A stretch of DNA of 64,000 nucleotides from Aliihoeflea sp. 40Bstr573 (GTDB lineage: Bacteria; Pseudomonadota; Alphaproteobacteria; Rhizobiales; Rhizobiaceae), in contig NZ_JAAAMH010000010.1 of the NCBI RefSeq assembly GCF_024105655.1, positions 62,001 through 126,000 on the forward strand, read 5' to 3'. The position numbers were made by a program, and so were the translations under genes. Under the pieces are notes generated by a model, which was given only the letters and a program-made list of their open reading frames with translations, had not been told where the DNA came from and did no database searches. This document shows, piece by piece, positions 51,096-59,435 of this stretch. Position 1 is the stretch's first letter. Each line of letters begins with the position of its first letter.

Positions 51096-52511
51096 ATGGC
51101 ACTTGCGGAACTCGTTGACATCGAACGCAATGAAACGGGCATTGCAGCCGTCCTCCAGGCGCTTGCCGAAGAGTTTGGCGACCGGTTCCAGACCGGCCGG
51201 GCGATCCGCGAACAGCACGCCCATTCGACCAGCTACATTCCCGCTCAACTTCCCGACGGCGTCGTCTTCGCCGAATCGGAGAGCGAGGTTCAGACCGTGG
51301 TGCGGCTTTGCGCGACGCATCGCGTCCCTGTCATCGCCTTCGGGACCGGCACTTCGCTCGAAGGTCATGTCAATGCGCCGGGCGGCGGCATCTCGCTCGA
51401 TCTGTCGCGTATGAACCGCGTGACGGCGGTCAACGCCCAGGACCTCGATTGCACGGTCGAGCCCGGCGTCACGCGCGAGGCGCTCAACACGCATCTGCGC
51501 GATACCGGGCTGTTCTTTCCGATAGACCCGGGCGCCAATGCGAGCCTCGGCGGCATGGCGTCGACCCGGGCCTCGGGCACAAATGCCGTGCGCTACGGCA
51601 CGATGCGCGACAACGTCATCTCGCTGCGCGCCGTCATGCCGGATGGCCGGATCGTCCAGACAGGGAGGCGGGCGCGCAAGTCCTCTGCCGGCTACGACCT
51701 GACCCGCCTGCTGATCGGCGCCGAAGGCACGCTCGGCATCATAACGTCCCTCACACTCAAGCTCTACGGCATCCCGCAAGCGATTTCGGGCGGCGTGTGC
51801 CAGTTCCCGAGCGTGGATGCGGCCTGCCAGACGGTGATCGCGACGATCCAGATGGGCATTCCGGTCGCACGCATCGAACTGATCAATGCGCTCGGCATGC
51901 GTTCGCTCAACCAGTACTCCAAGCTTTCCTACGAGGAGAGCCCGTGCCTCTTCCTCGAATTCCACGGTTCGGAGACCGGCGTGGCCGAGCAGGCCGAACT
52001 TTTCGGCGAGATCGCCGACGAATATGGTGGCGGGCCCTTCCAGTGGACCAATGTCGCCGAGGAGCGCGCCAAGCTGTGGAAGGCGCGCCACGATGCCTAT
52101 TGGGCTGGCCTGACGCTGCGCCCGGGCGCAAAGGCGCTGACAACCGATGTCTGCGTGCCGATCTCGCGGCTCGCCGAATGCATCGGCGAAACGGAAGCCG
52201 ATATCGCCGAGCACGGCTTGATCGCGCCGATCGTCGGGCATGTCGGAGACGGCAATTTCCACGTCCTGGTGCTGATCGATGCCGATGATCCAAAAGAGGT
52301 CGCCGACGCCGAAGCCTTCGTCGGCCGGCTCAACATGCGGGCCATCGCGATGGACGGCACCTGCACCGGCGAACACGGCGTCGGGCAAGGCAAGGCCGGC
52401 TATCTCGTCCACGAACTTGGACCCGGTCTCGACTACATGCGCGCGATCAAGAGCGCGCTCGATCCGGACAACATCATGAATCCGGGGAAAATCCTGCCGC
52501 GCGCGCAATAA
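51096..52511 (+). CDS. FAD-linked D-lactate dehydrogenase / GlcD-type oxidase
   Basis: A 471-residue flavoprotein of the FAD_binding_4/FAD-oxidase_C family. The N-terminal VAO/PCMH FAD domain has IAFGTGTSLEGHVNAPGGG (about 87-105), then GANASLGGMASTRASGTNAV (about 146-165) and GAEGTLGIITSLTLKL (about 209-224). The C-terminal cap has IVGHVGDGNFHVL (about 379-391) and ends in IKSALDPDNIMNPGKIL. The family oxidises D-2-hydroxy acids (D-lactate, glycolate) and passes electrons to cytochrome c or quinone. D-lactate is the best guess, since no iron-sulfur GlcE/GlcF partner genes follow. Confidence 0.9.
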   Translation: MALAELVDIERNETGIAAVLQALAEEFGDRFQTGRAIREQHAHSTSYIPAQLPDGVVFAESESEVQTVVRLCATHRVPVIAFGTGTSLEGHVNAPGGGISLDLSRMNRVTAVNAQDLDCTVEPGVTREALNTHLRDTGLFFPIDPGANASLGGMASTRASGTNAVRYGTMRDNVISLRAVMPDGRIVQTGRRARKSSAGYDLTRLLIGAEGTLGIITSLTLKLYGIPQAISGGVCQFPSVDAACQTVIATIQMGIPVARIELINALGMRSLNQYSKLSYEESPCLFLEFHGSETGVAEQAELFGEIADEYGGGPFQWTNVAEERAKLWKARHDAYWAGLTLRPGAKALTTDVCVPISRLAECIGETEADIAEHGLIAPIVGHVGDGNFHVLVLIDADDPKEVADAEAFVGRLNMRAIAMDGTCTGEHGVGQGKAGYLVHELGPGLDYMRAIKSALDPDNIMNPGKILPRAQ

Positions 52512-52597
52512 TGAACGAGCGATGGCGCTTTGACACTGTAACCACGCGGACAAGCGGCTAGACTCGGCCGAAACGCGTACATCTTAGCGGGAGCGGA

Positions 52598-55500
52598 TTG
52601 CTGGCGCGCCTATTTGTCATCATCGGCGGATTGATCGTCCTGGCGCTGTCCATCGCGCTGGTCGGGCCGTTCTTCGTCGACTGGACGTCCTACCGTGCCG
52701 ATTTCGAGCGCGAGGCGAGCCGCATCCTCGGCCGCGAGGTGACGGTCGAAGGCGAGGCAAGCGCGCGTTTCCTGCCGTTCCCCTCGGTCACCTTCGCCGA
52801 CGTTTCCGTTGCCGGCGGGCCGGGCGGCGAGCCGGCGATGCGCGTTGACACCTTCTCGATGGACGCCGAGCTCGCACCCTTCCTGCGCGGCGAGATCCTG
52901 ATCGTCGACATGCGCCTCGTCCGGCCGATCATGACGGTCGAACTCGACGAGGACGGGAGCCTCGACTGGATCGAGCGACCCGGCGGCGAGGCTGCCCGGG
53001 TGATCACCTTCGAGAACATTTCCGTCGAGGACGGCGAACTGCGCCTTTTCCATCGCAAGAGCGGGCGGCTGCATCGGGTGTCCAATCTCGATGCCAGGAT
53101 CTCGGCCCAGACGCTTTCCGGGCCGTGGCGGCTCGACGGCACCGGCGCCATCGACGGCGTGCCGACATCGATCGGACTTTCGACCGGCACTTACGAAAAC
53201 GACGCCATCCGCGTGAGGCTTCGGATGGCGCCTTTCGGCTCGCCATTCCACGTCGAAACCGATGGAAGCGCGCGGGTTCTGGACGGAAAAGCCATCTATT
53301 CGGGCCAGTTTCGCGCCGAACTCGCCTCGAATGCGCCGGAAAACGGGGCCGCTCCGGCTGTTTCAGCCCATCGTCTGACCGGAATGTTCGATCTCGACCA
53401 CAACGCGCTCGATATTCCCGAGTTCACCTACCAGACCGGGCCGATCGAAAATCCCTACATCGCGAGCGGGCGGGGCGAACTCGATTTCGGTACCGAGCCG
53501 CGCTTTCACATCGAAGCCGACGGCGCGCAGATCCGGCTCGACGAGGGGGTCGAGCCGGGCATGGCGAGCCTCGACACGCGGCTTGCCGGCATCGAGCGCC
53601 TTCTGGCCGCCCTGCCAAGGCCCACGATTCCGGGAAATGTGGAAGTCAGCCTGCCCGCGCTGGTCGCGGGCGATACGACGATCCGGGACCTCAGCCTGGA
53701 TGCCGAACCGTCGGAATCCGGCTGGAAGATCAATACCTTGCGAGCGCTTCTTCCGGGTCGCTCTACGATCGAGGCAAGTGGCGACCTTTCCGCTTCGGAC
53801 GGGCTCGAATTCCGGGGCGAGCTTCTCGTGGCGGTCAACCAGCCTTCCGGCTTTGCAACCTGGCTTGCGCGCGATGTCGACGATGCCATCCGCCGCCTGC
53901 CGCCCGGCGGCTTCAGCGCGGATGTCGCGCTTTCGCGCGAGCGCCAGTCCTTTCGCGATCTCGAGCTTGCTCTCGGGGGGGCGGTGTTCCGCGGCGAGAT
54001 CGACAGCGCGACGCCAACCGATATGCGCTCCTCGCTGCGCATCGCGCTCGACGGCGACCGGCTCGATCTGGCCGCCATGCGCGCCTTTGCCTCGCTCTTC
54101 GTCGACGACAGCGGCACTGCGCGGCTGGCGGACCGGGACGTCGACATCGACCTCAAGGCGGGGCCGGTCATGCTGGATGGGCTGGAAGCCGGCACACTCG
54201 ATACCGCCGTTCGCCTGCGCGACGGGCAGGTCGAGGTGGACCGGCTGTCGATAAGCGATCTTGCAGGGGCAAATGTCAGCGCAACGGCTTCGCTTTATGG
54301 CCTCGGCGAAACGCCGACCGGCCATGTCGATGCCTCCATCATCGCGGTCGATCTCGCACCGCTCATCGATGCACTCGCCGCGCGGTTTCCCGACAACGCG
54401 GAACTGGCGAAGCTGTCGACCCGCGTCGCTGCCTATCCGGGTCTTTTCGACGATTCCGAACTCAACCTCGTCGCAAGCGCGGTCGACGGGGAGGGCGGGG
54501 CGGTCAGCGCCAATGGGCGCTTCGGCGGGACGGTTTTCCAGGCGACGCTGACGAGCCCGCGCACGGACCGCCCGATCGCCAACCTGCCGATCGATCTCAA
54601 CCTTTCCCTGCGCAATGACGAGCCCGCCGCGCTATACGCGCTCGCCGGCCTGCCCGGACTGCCGCTGGGCTTCGTCGGGCCGGCGGATGTGATCGCGCGG
54701 GTTTCGGGCGAACTTGCGCGCGGGGCGGAAGCATCGCTCGGTCTTCGCGGTGACGGGCTCGACGCCTCTTTCGACGGAACGGTGCAGGTCAACGGCGTCG
54801 ATCCGGTCGTCGACGGGACGGTCGTGCTCGACGCTGACGATCTGTCGGGCTGGCTGGCGACGGCCGGCGTCTCGCTGCCCGGCATGACAGCCGGCCTGCC
54901 GTTCGACCTGCGCGCCGGCATCGATCTGGAGGACGGCCTCGTCGTCCTCTCCGACCTTTCGGGAACTGCACTCGACCAGGCGTTGAGCGGCGACCTCAAC
55001 CTGGAACTGCGCGACGGCCGGCCGCATTTTGCCGGCGCGCTAAACGTACCGCGCCTTGATCTTTCCTGGCTCGCTTCGCTCGTCGTCGGCGAGGCCGCGG
55101 TGGCGGACAGCACTGTTCCGTTTGCCGCGACCGCCAGCAACCTGTTCAGCGCGAACGTCGCGATGCGGGCCGGACGGGCGGAAATCGGGCCGGAGACGCT
55201 GGGCGACATGGCCGCCGAATTGCGCTTCGGACCCGAAGGCCTGCGGCTCAACGACCTGACAGGCCAGTTCGCGGGCGGCGATCTGCGGGGCTTCGCGGAA
55301 CTTTCCAACCATGACGGCACTGCGCTCTTGCAGGGGCAACTCGCGCTTGAGGGCGGCTCGCTTTCAGATGCGCTGAACCAACCGGCGCTGACCGGCGCAT
55401 TCGACCTGTCGGCCGTGGCAAGTTCGAGCGGGCGCACGCTGGACACGCTGATCAGCGCGCTGTCGGGAACCGTCAGCCTCGATGTGCCGCAACTCGCCAT

Positions 55501-56428
55501 AAGGGGGCTCAATGGCAATGCCTTTTCGGCGCTCATCGCCGAGGCTGACCGGATCGGGCGCGACATCGACGAGGCGGCAACGCAAAGCTTCGCGCCCGCG
55601 ATCATCGGGCAAGGCGTCTTCGAGGCGCGGCTCGGCGAGATCGCCCTGTCGATGGCCGGCGGGCAGTTGCGCGCCCCGCCGATCCGGCTCGAAGGTGCGG
55701 CGGCAGATATCAGCGCGGACCTGCGCGCCGACCTGGCGCGCGGCAGCGTCACGGTCGATGCGCTCGTCATCTGTGAGCCGGGCGAGGAGGAACTTGTCGG
55801 CTCGACGCCGGCGGTGCGCATTTTGGTCGACGGGCCGCCCAGCGATCCCGACATCCGGTTCGACACCCAGCCGCTAGCGCAGTTCCTGACGCAGCGTGCG
55901 CTGGAGATCGAGCAGGCGCGAGTCGAGGCAATGCAGGCGAGCCTGCTAGAAGCGCAGCGCCTGCGCCGCGAGAACCGCTATTACGCCGCGATGGAACAGG
56001 AGCGCCAGCAGCGCATCGCGGAGCAGCGGCGCGCGGAAGCCGAAGCGTTTTTGCGCGAGGAGGCCGCGCGAAGCGCTCGCGAAGCGGCCGAGGAAGAGCG
56101 GCGGCGAGCCGAGGAAGCCGAACGCGCTGCCGAAGAGGCAGCCCGGGCGGAGGAAGAAGAGGCTGCGCGTCGGCTCGAGGAGGCAGAGCGCGTCCGACGG
56201 GCGGCGGAGGAAGCAGCCCGCGAGCCGCCGCCGCCGCAGGCTGAAAGCGTCGATCCGTTCCGCCTCGACGTCGAGCGTTTCCTGCAGCAGGACGACGCGT
56301 TCGAGACGGAGCCCTCAGGCGACGCGCCGGCACAGACGCCCCCTCCCACGCCGCCGGCGGGGGCCGATATCTTCCGGCCGGAGAATCTGACGATCGACGG
56401 GCTTCTCGGAGGCGACGGACTCTACTGA
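52598..56428 (+). CDS. AsmA-family envelope protein with C-terminal coiled coil
   Basis: A 1276-residue protein starting with a TTG codon (GGGAG a few bases upstream). One N-terminal membrane helix (about 1-22, IIGGLIVLALSIALVGPFF) is followed by the AsmA signature FVDWTSYRADFEREASRILG and a very long region of repeating beta segments. An AsmA_2-type C-terminal domain (about 940-1085, ending ICEPGEEELVG..VRILVDG) follows. AsmA proteins form rod-like lipid-transfer bridges across the periplasm. Unusual here are about 120 Glu/Ala/Arg-rich residues (1105-1210) forming a charged coiled coil, and a Pro-rich tail. It stands alone. Confidence 0.88.
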   Translation: MLARLFVIIGGLIVLALSIALVGPFFVDWTSYRADFEREASRILGREVTVEGEASARFLPFPSVTFADVSVAGGPGGEPAMRVDTFSMDAELAPFLRGEILIVDMRLVRPIMTVELDEDGSLDWIERPGGEAARVITFENISVEDGELRLFHRKSGRLHRVSNLDARISAQTLSGPWRLDGTGAIDGVPTSIGLSTGTYENDAIRVRLRMAPFGSPFHVETDGSARVLDGKAIYSGQFRAELASNAPENGAAPAVSAHRLTGMFDLDHNALDIPEFTYQTGPIENPYIASGRGELDFGTEPRFHIEADGAQIRLDEGVEPGMASLDTRLAGIERLLAALPRPTIPGNVEVSLPALVAGDTTIRDLSLDAEPSESGWKINTLRALLPGRSTIEASGDLSASDGLEFRGELLVAVNQPSGFATWLARDVDDAIRRLPPGGFSADVALSRERQSFRDLELALGGAVFRGEIDSATPTDMRSSLRIALDGDRLDLAAMRAFASLFVDDSGTARLADRDVDIDLKAGPVMLDGLEAGTLDTAVRLRDGQVEVDRLSISDLAGANVSATASLYGLGETPTGHVDASIIAVDLAPLIDALAARFPDNAELAKLSTRVAAYPGLFDDSELNLVASAVDGEGGAVSANGRFGGTVFQATLTSPRTDRPIANLPIDLNLSLRNDEPAALYALAGLPGLPLGFVGPADVIARVSGELARGAEASLGLRGDGLDASFDGTVQVNGVDPVVDGTVVLDADDLSGWLATAGVSLPGMTAGLPFDLRAGIDLEDGLVVLSDLSGTALDQALSGDLNLELRDGRPHFAGALNVPRLDLSWLASLVVGEAAVADSTVPFAATASNLFSANVAMRAGRAEIGPETLGDMAAELRFGPEGLRLNDLTGQFAGGDLRGFAELSNHDGTALLQGQLALEGGSLSDALNQPALTGAFDLSAVASSSGRTLDTLISALSGTVSLDVPQLAIRGLNGNAFSALIAEADRIGRDIDEAATQSFAPAIIGQGVFEARLGEIALSMAGGQLRAPPIRLEGAAADISADLRADLARGSVTVDALVICEPGEEELVGSTPAVRILVDGPPSDPDIRFDTQPLAQFLTQRALEIEQARVEAMQASLLEAQRLRRENRYYAAMEQERQQRIAEQRRAEAEAFLREEAARSAREAAEEERRRAEEAERAAEEAARAEEEEAARRLEEAERVRRAAEEAAREPPPPQAESVDPFRLDVERFLQQDDAFETEPSGDAPAQTPPPTPPAGADIFRPENLTIDGLLGGDGLY

Positions 56429-56667
56429 ACCGAGGCGTCGATCTGCGGCCCGGAGCGCGCTTTCAGATCCTCCAGGACGAAAAGGCGCAGCGCCGAGGAA
56501 AGGTTGGTGCGCCGGTCGCGCGTCGCGTCGATTTCGGCAATGAGCGCCGCCAACACCAAGTTTCGTTTCGCTGCGATGCGGGCGAGTTCATCGAAAAAGG
56601 CGTCTTCCAGCGAAATGCTCGTGCGATGACCGCGAATCGATACGGACCGCTTGACGACGCCGCTCAT
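56422..56667 (-). CDS. Ribbon-helix-helix domain protein
   Basis: An 81-residue protein. KRSVSIRGHRTSISL is the N-terminal strand of a ribbon-helix-helix fold, followed by the helices EDAFFDELARIAAKR and LAALIAEIDATRD; this fits the RHH_4 family of small putative DNA-binding proteins. Its ATG overlaps the stop of the DUF4169 gene (ATGA), making it the third gene of the sspB operon. Its last bases overlap the 3' end of the convergent AsmA gene. There is no toxin partner beside it, so an antitoxin role is unlikely. Confidence 0.8.
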   Translation of the reverse strand: MSGVVKRSVSIRGHRTSISLEDAFFDELARIAAKRNLVLAALIAEIDATRDRRTNLSSALRLFVLEDLKARSGPQIDASVQ

Positions 56668-56852
56668 TCGTCCGTGTCGGAAGAAAGCCGATGGGCATCG
56701 AGATGGGCGTCGCGCGTCCTTTCCTCCGCTTCCTGCATGTTCCGCTCGACAAGCGTGCGGCCATGTTTGCGGCGGTTTGCTTCGGCGGAGGCAGCGTCGT
56801 CGTCCCGTTTGCGGCGCTTGCGTGCCAGCCGGAGATTGACGACCTCGCCCAT
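56664..56852 (-). CDS. DUF4169-family small protein
   Basis: A 62-residue highly charged protein starting GEVVNLRLARKRRKR, the DUF4169 pattern, followed by ANRRKHGRT and a helix rich in Glu, Arg and Ala ending in DAHRLSS. The function of the family is unknown; it is a constant neighbour of sspB in rhizobia as far as I recall. A GTG 6 bases earlier would overlap the sspB stop as GTGA; the ATG at 56852 matches the family start better. It is coupled to the downstream RHH gene by a 4-bp overlap. Confidence 0.8.
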   Translation of the reverse strand: MGEVVNLRLARKRRKRDDDAASAEANRRKHGRTLVERNMQEAEERTRDAHLDAHRLSSDTDE

Positions 56853-56854
56853 CG

Positions 56855-57403
56855 TCACTTCTTGCGGAAAGAATCGAGGGAGACCACTTGCGCGCCGCCC
56901 TTGTCCGCGGATTTCTCGCCGGCCTCGTCGTCCTTGGCGGCGATTTCAACCTTTTCGGGCTTCTTGGCCGAGGCAGGCTTCTTGGTCGGCGCCGGGACGG
57001 GCTTGATCTCGGCCACGGGCTCGGCGGCCACCTCTGGTGCGTCTTCGGCGCGAACGTCGAACTCGAGTTCGAAATTGACCGACGGGTCATAGAAGCCGCG
57101 CACGGCGGAGAAGGGGATTTCGAGCTTTTCCGGCACGTCGGCGAAGGAGAGGCCGACTTCGAAGCCGGTGTCCGTCACCTTCAGGTCCCAGTACTGGAAC
57201 TGGACGACGATGGTCATCTGGTCGGGATAGCGCTCGCGCAGACGGCTCGAAATGCGCACGCCCGGCGCGCGGGTCAGGAAGGTTATGAAGAAATGGTGGT
57301 TGCCGGGCAGGCCGGTCTTGGCAACTTCGGACAAGACCTTGCGCATGACGCCGCGCAGGGCTTCCTGCGCCAGAATGTCGTAGCGGATCAAGTCTTCGGC
57401 CAT
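56855..57403 (-). CDS. sspB: SspB, ClpXP adaptor for SsrA-tagged proteins (alpha type)
   Basis: A 182-residue protein of the alphaproteobacterial SspB family. The folded peptide-binding domain spans about 1-120 (DLIRYDILAQEALRGVMRKV; HHFFITFLTRAPGV; LSFADVPEKLEIPFSAVRGF). A flexible Glu/Lys/Ala-rich tail ends in GGAQVVSLDSFRKK, the ClpX-binding motif. It ties SsrA-tagged proteins to ClpXP for degradation. The tmRNA gene encoding that tag lies about 430 bases upstream on the same strand. ATG 57403 (MAEDLIRYD) is used; a longer reading adds an Arg-rich stretch unlike the family. Confidence 0.94.
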   Translation of the reverse strand: MAEDLIRYDILAQEALRGVMRKVLSEVAKTGLPGNHHFFITFLTRAPGVRISSRLRERYPDQMTIVVQFQYWDLKVTDTGFEVGLSFADVPEKLEIPFSAVRGFYDPSVNFELEFDVRAEDAPEVAAEPVAEIKPVPAPTKKPASAKKPEKVEIAAKDDEAGEKSADKGGAQVVSLDSFRKK

Positions 57404-57498
57404 TGTTCGCCTGCGCGTCCTGAATCGTTTCGTCCATGGTGTAGTCAAGCTTCAAGCCGAGGTAAACCGGATTCAGGATTTCGGCGCGACAGAGGCGA

Positions 57499-57735
57499 TT
57501 ACCTCGCGGAGGAAGGCAGCGGCTCGCTCACGCCCGTGAGTTGCAGGCGCATGGTCTCGCATCCAAAATCGCACGCCGGGAGCACGCGTCGTCGTCGTCC
57601 CCACGCGGGGATTTGCTTATCGCATGCCGTGCCTCGATGATCAGCGGCCGGCTTCGGGCATGGCGGAAAGCGCTCGGCAGCGAGCGCCGCGATCAGCGCC
57701 GACCTGGCCGTTCCTGGACCGCCTGTGAAGACGAA
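57499..57735 (-). pseudogene. Remnant of an AAA_28-type P-loop ATPase gene
   Basis: Between sspB and the tmRNA, the minus strand reads LFVFTGGPGTARSALIAAL in one frame near 57735-57680. A second frame gives AMPEAGR, followed by a stop, and a third gives LIIEARHAISK. In order these match the start of AAA_28/NadR-like ATPases (FVFTGGPGSGKT/S...LAARGF..PEAGR.II). The Walker A lysine is lost and two frameshifts and early stops are needed, so this is a decayed fragment, truncated at both ends. Call based on pattern recognition of a short region. Confidence 0.55.
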
Positions 57736-57832
57736 AAGAGATTCAGAACAGTCATCTGACCCCGTTTCGTGACGAACTGAATCAAGTCGCGGGACGGCGC
57801 AAGCGTCGCAATATCCAGAAGAAGGGAGAAGT

Positions 57833-58140
57833 GGAGGTTTCTGTTGCCAGGTACCTCCGAACCCCGCCTAAAGGTGCGAACCCATAGGGCTTGATTTGAA
57901 GCTATCGCACCGCATTAAGCGGCGAGACGTGCTTCCGCATAGTTGTCGTTTGCAACTACTAGTTTAGCCCGATAACGGTGGTACAATGCCGGGTACAGCG
58001 TACTGTCTTTCAACGTCCGTCGATCCCATTTCACCCCCATCAGCAGCCCGTCCGACACTGACGTCGCGCGGGCGGGTTCCTGGTGGAGGTGGCGGTTTCG
58101 AAACCGCGTCCGGTCCATCTATTGCACAGTCGGTTTAGCA
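57833..58140 (-). ncRNA. ssrA: tmRNA, circularly permuted two-piece form
   Basis: The minus strand encodes first the acceptor RNA: T-arm GCGGTTTCGAAACCGC, then CACCTCC and encoded ACCA ending at 58081. After a spacer of about 42 bases comes the coding RNA starting GGGGGTGAAATGGGATCGAC at 58038. GGGGGTG pairs with CACCTCC to close the acceptor stem (one G-U pair). The tag frame 57953-57915 reads ANDNYAEARLAA then TAA. The 3' limit near 57833 is set by the GGAGGT...ACCTCC hairpin; the 5' limit of the acceptor piece is approximate. Rescues stalled ribosomes and tags products for ClpXP via SspB. Confidence 0.95.
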
Positions 58141-58167
58141 CCATAGCCGCCTTGCGACGGCAAATGA

Positions 58168-58196
58168 GAAATAGGGTGAAGCGGGGCGATTTGCAA
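58168..58196 (-). promoter_or_regulatory. Candidate promoter of ssrA
   Basis: On the minus strand there is TTGCAA (58196-58191), a 17-base spacer and TATTTC (58173-58168). Transcription would begin about 20 bases before the acceptor RNA, leaving a short leader for removal. It sits directly after the crcB stop codon. Confidence 0.5.
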
Positions 58197-58202
58197 GGCG
58201 GC

Positions 58203-58586
58203 TCATCGCCCGCGCGGCGCACCGATACGCCAGCCGCATGAGGCCCCGCCGAGCCAGAGAATGAGCGATGTGGCGACATAGATCGCTGCCAACGCGGGAC
58301 GGCCCTCCTGGATGAGGACAAGTGTTTCCAGGCTGAACACCGAAAAGGTCGTGAAGCCGCCGCAAAGGCCGGCGAGCCAGAAGGCACTCGCGGTCTCACC
58401 GAGCGCGCCTTCCGCCTCGCGCCGGGCAAGAAGCGCGATGAGAAACGAGCCGGCGACGTTCGCGGCGAGCGTCCCAACCGGAAAATGCGCACCGAGCATC
58501 GCCAGCGCGGCGGCCGCGATGAGGTAGCGCGCGAGCGAGCCGAGCGCGGCGCCGAGAGCGACGGCGGCGAGGAGGCGAGCGTTCAT
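58203..58586 (-). CDS. crcB: Fluoride channel protein CrcB/FluC, second copy
   Basis: A 127-residue four-helix membrane protein. The Fluc pattern is clear: GAALGSLARYL at the start, FPVGTLAANVAGSFLIALL (about 35-53) with the pore Asn, and GLCGGFTTFSVFSLE (about 73-87) with the Phe-box. Fluc proteins are small fluoride-export channels working as antiparallel dimers. The ATG overlaps the stop of the upstream crcB copy (ATGA), so the two are made together, probably as a heterodimer. The ssrA promoter follows immediately. Confidence 0.93.
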   Translation of the reverse strand: MNARLLAAVALGAALGSLARYLIAAAALAMLGAHFPVGTLAANVAGSFLIALLARREAEGALGETASAFWLAGLCGGFTTFSVFSLETLVLIQEGRPALAAIYVATSLILWLGGASCGWRIGAPRGR

Positions 58587-58954
58587 GAAGCGAGCCGGAA
58601 GCCGAGCGCGGCGGCTGCAACGGCGAAAAGGATGGAAAGTGCGACGTTTGCGGCTGCGCGGCCTGGCCTGCCGGCCTGGACCAGGGACAAGGTCTGCAGC
58701 GAAAAGGACGAGACGGTCGTGTAGCTGCCGAGGAAGCCGATCACGGCAAGCTGCCAGATCCGCAAATCCGGCGAGGGGGAGAAATGTCCTGCAGCCAGGC
58801 CGATCAGGAACGCGCCGGTCAGGTTGACCACGAGCGTGCCCCACGGAAAGTTTGGGCCGAGCCTGCGCGCGACAAAGCCAGTGATGGTGAGGCGGGCGAC
58901 GCCGCCTGCCGCTCCGCCCGCCGCCACAAGCGCCAGAGCCATCGTATCGACCAT
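58583..58954 (-). CDS. crcB: Fluoride channel protein CrcB/FluC, first copy
   Basis: A 123-residue CrcB paralogue: GGAAGGVARLTITGF (about 10-24), FPWGTLVVNLTGAFLIGL (about 34-51) and GFLGSYTTVSSFSLQTL (about 70-86). It differs clearly from the adjacent copy, as expected for heterodimeric Fluc pairs in which each subunit has a fixed orientation. The start at 58954 follows a GGAAG site; no crcB fluoride riboswitch could be recognised in the 100 bases upstream. Confidence 0.92.
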   Translation of the reverse strand: MVDTMALALVAAGGAAGGVARLTITGFVARRLGPNFPWGTLVVNLTGAFLIGLAAGHFSPSPDLRIWQLAVIGFLGSYTTVSSFSLQTLSLVQAGRPGRAAANVALSILFAVAAAALGFRLAS

Positions 58955-59054
58955 GCTTCCAATCCTTCCCCAGCCTCCCTTTGGGTTAGCTTGACAGCCG
59001 CCCTTTGTGAAGCCAACCAAGGACGCCGGGGGGCGCAGGTGAGGAGAGGGCTCG

Positions 59055-59366
59055 ATGGAAGACCATCTTGCCGACGTGCGCCGCTACGATCCGACGGCCA
59101 AGGCCGAGGCGATCGAGCGGATCGTCAAGCATCTGGGCGTCGCGCTCAAAAATCCGCAGTCGCTCCACATCAAGGCGCTCGACGCCAAGCAGGCGGCCAA
59201 GCTGCGCGAGAAGTGGTGCGGCAAGAAACTTGGCTGCTGCGACCGCGAGCGGGCCGACCTCGCCATCGAGATGGCCGAGCTGGCCATGAGCGCGGACGCC
59301 GATCGCAAGCGCGTGACGTTCTACTATCTCGTCGCCAAGCAACTCGGGCGGCTCGATGCGTTGTGA
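59055..59366 (+). CDS. DUF2853-family protein
   Basis: A 103-residue soluble protein matching DUF2853: LADVRRYDPTAKAEAIERIV, then KHLGVALKN, LREKWCGKKLG and the C-terminal RVTFYYLVAKQLGRL. The function is unknown. This copy has three cysteines in WCGKKLGCCD, which might bind metal or be coincidental. The 100-base divergent gap to crcB holds its promoter. thyA follows after 69 bases on the same strand. Confidence 0.82.
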   Translation: MEDHLADVRRYDPTAKAEAIERIVKHLGVALKNPQSLHIKALDAKQAAKLREKWCGKKLGCCDRERADLAIEMAELAMSADADRKRVTFYYLVAKQLGRLDAL

Positions 59367-59435
59367 ACAAGAGAGGAAGGGTGGTGGGCGCTCGCGGCGC
59401 ATTGCGATAGGGTGAGGCGTTCAAGGCGGTGACCG

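Noticed and set aside
57915-58118. A 67-codon minus-strand frame ending in the SsrA tag
   Set aside because: Only the last 12 codons are translated, as part of tmRNA; the rest is structural RNA.
58955-59054. Fluoride riboswitch in front of the crcB pair
   Set aside because: The expected conserved blocks of the crcB motif are absent from the leader read on the minus strand.
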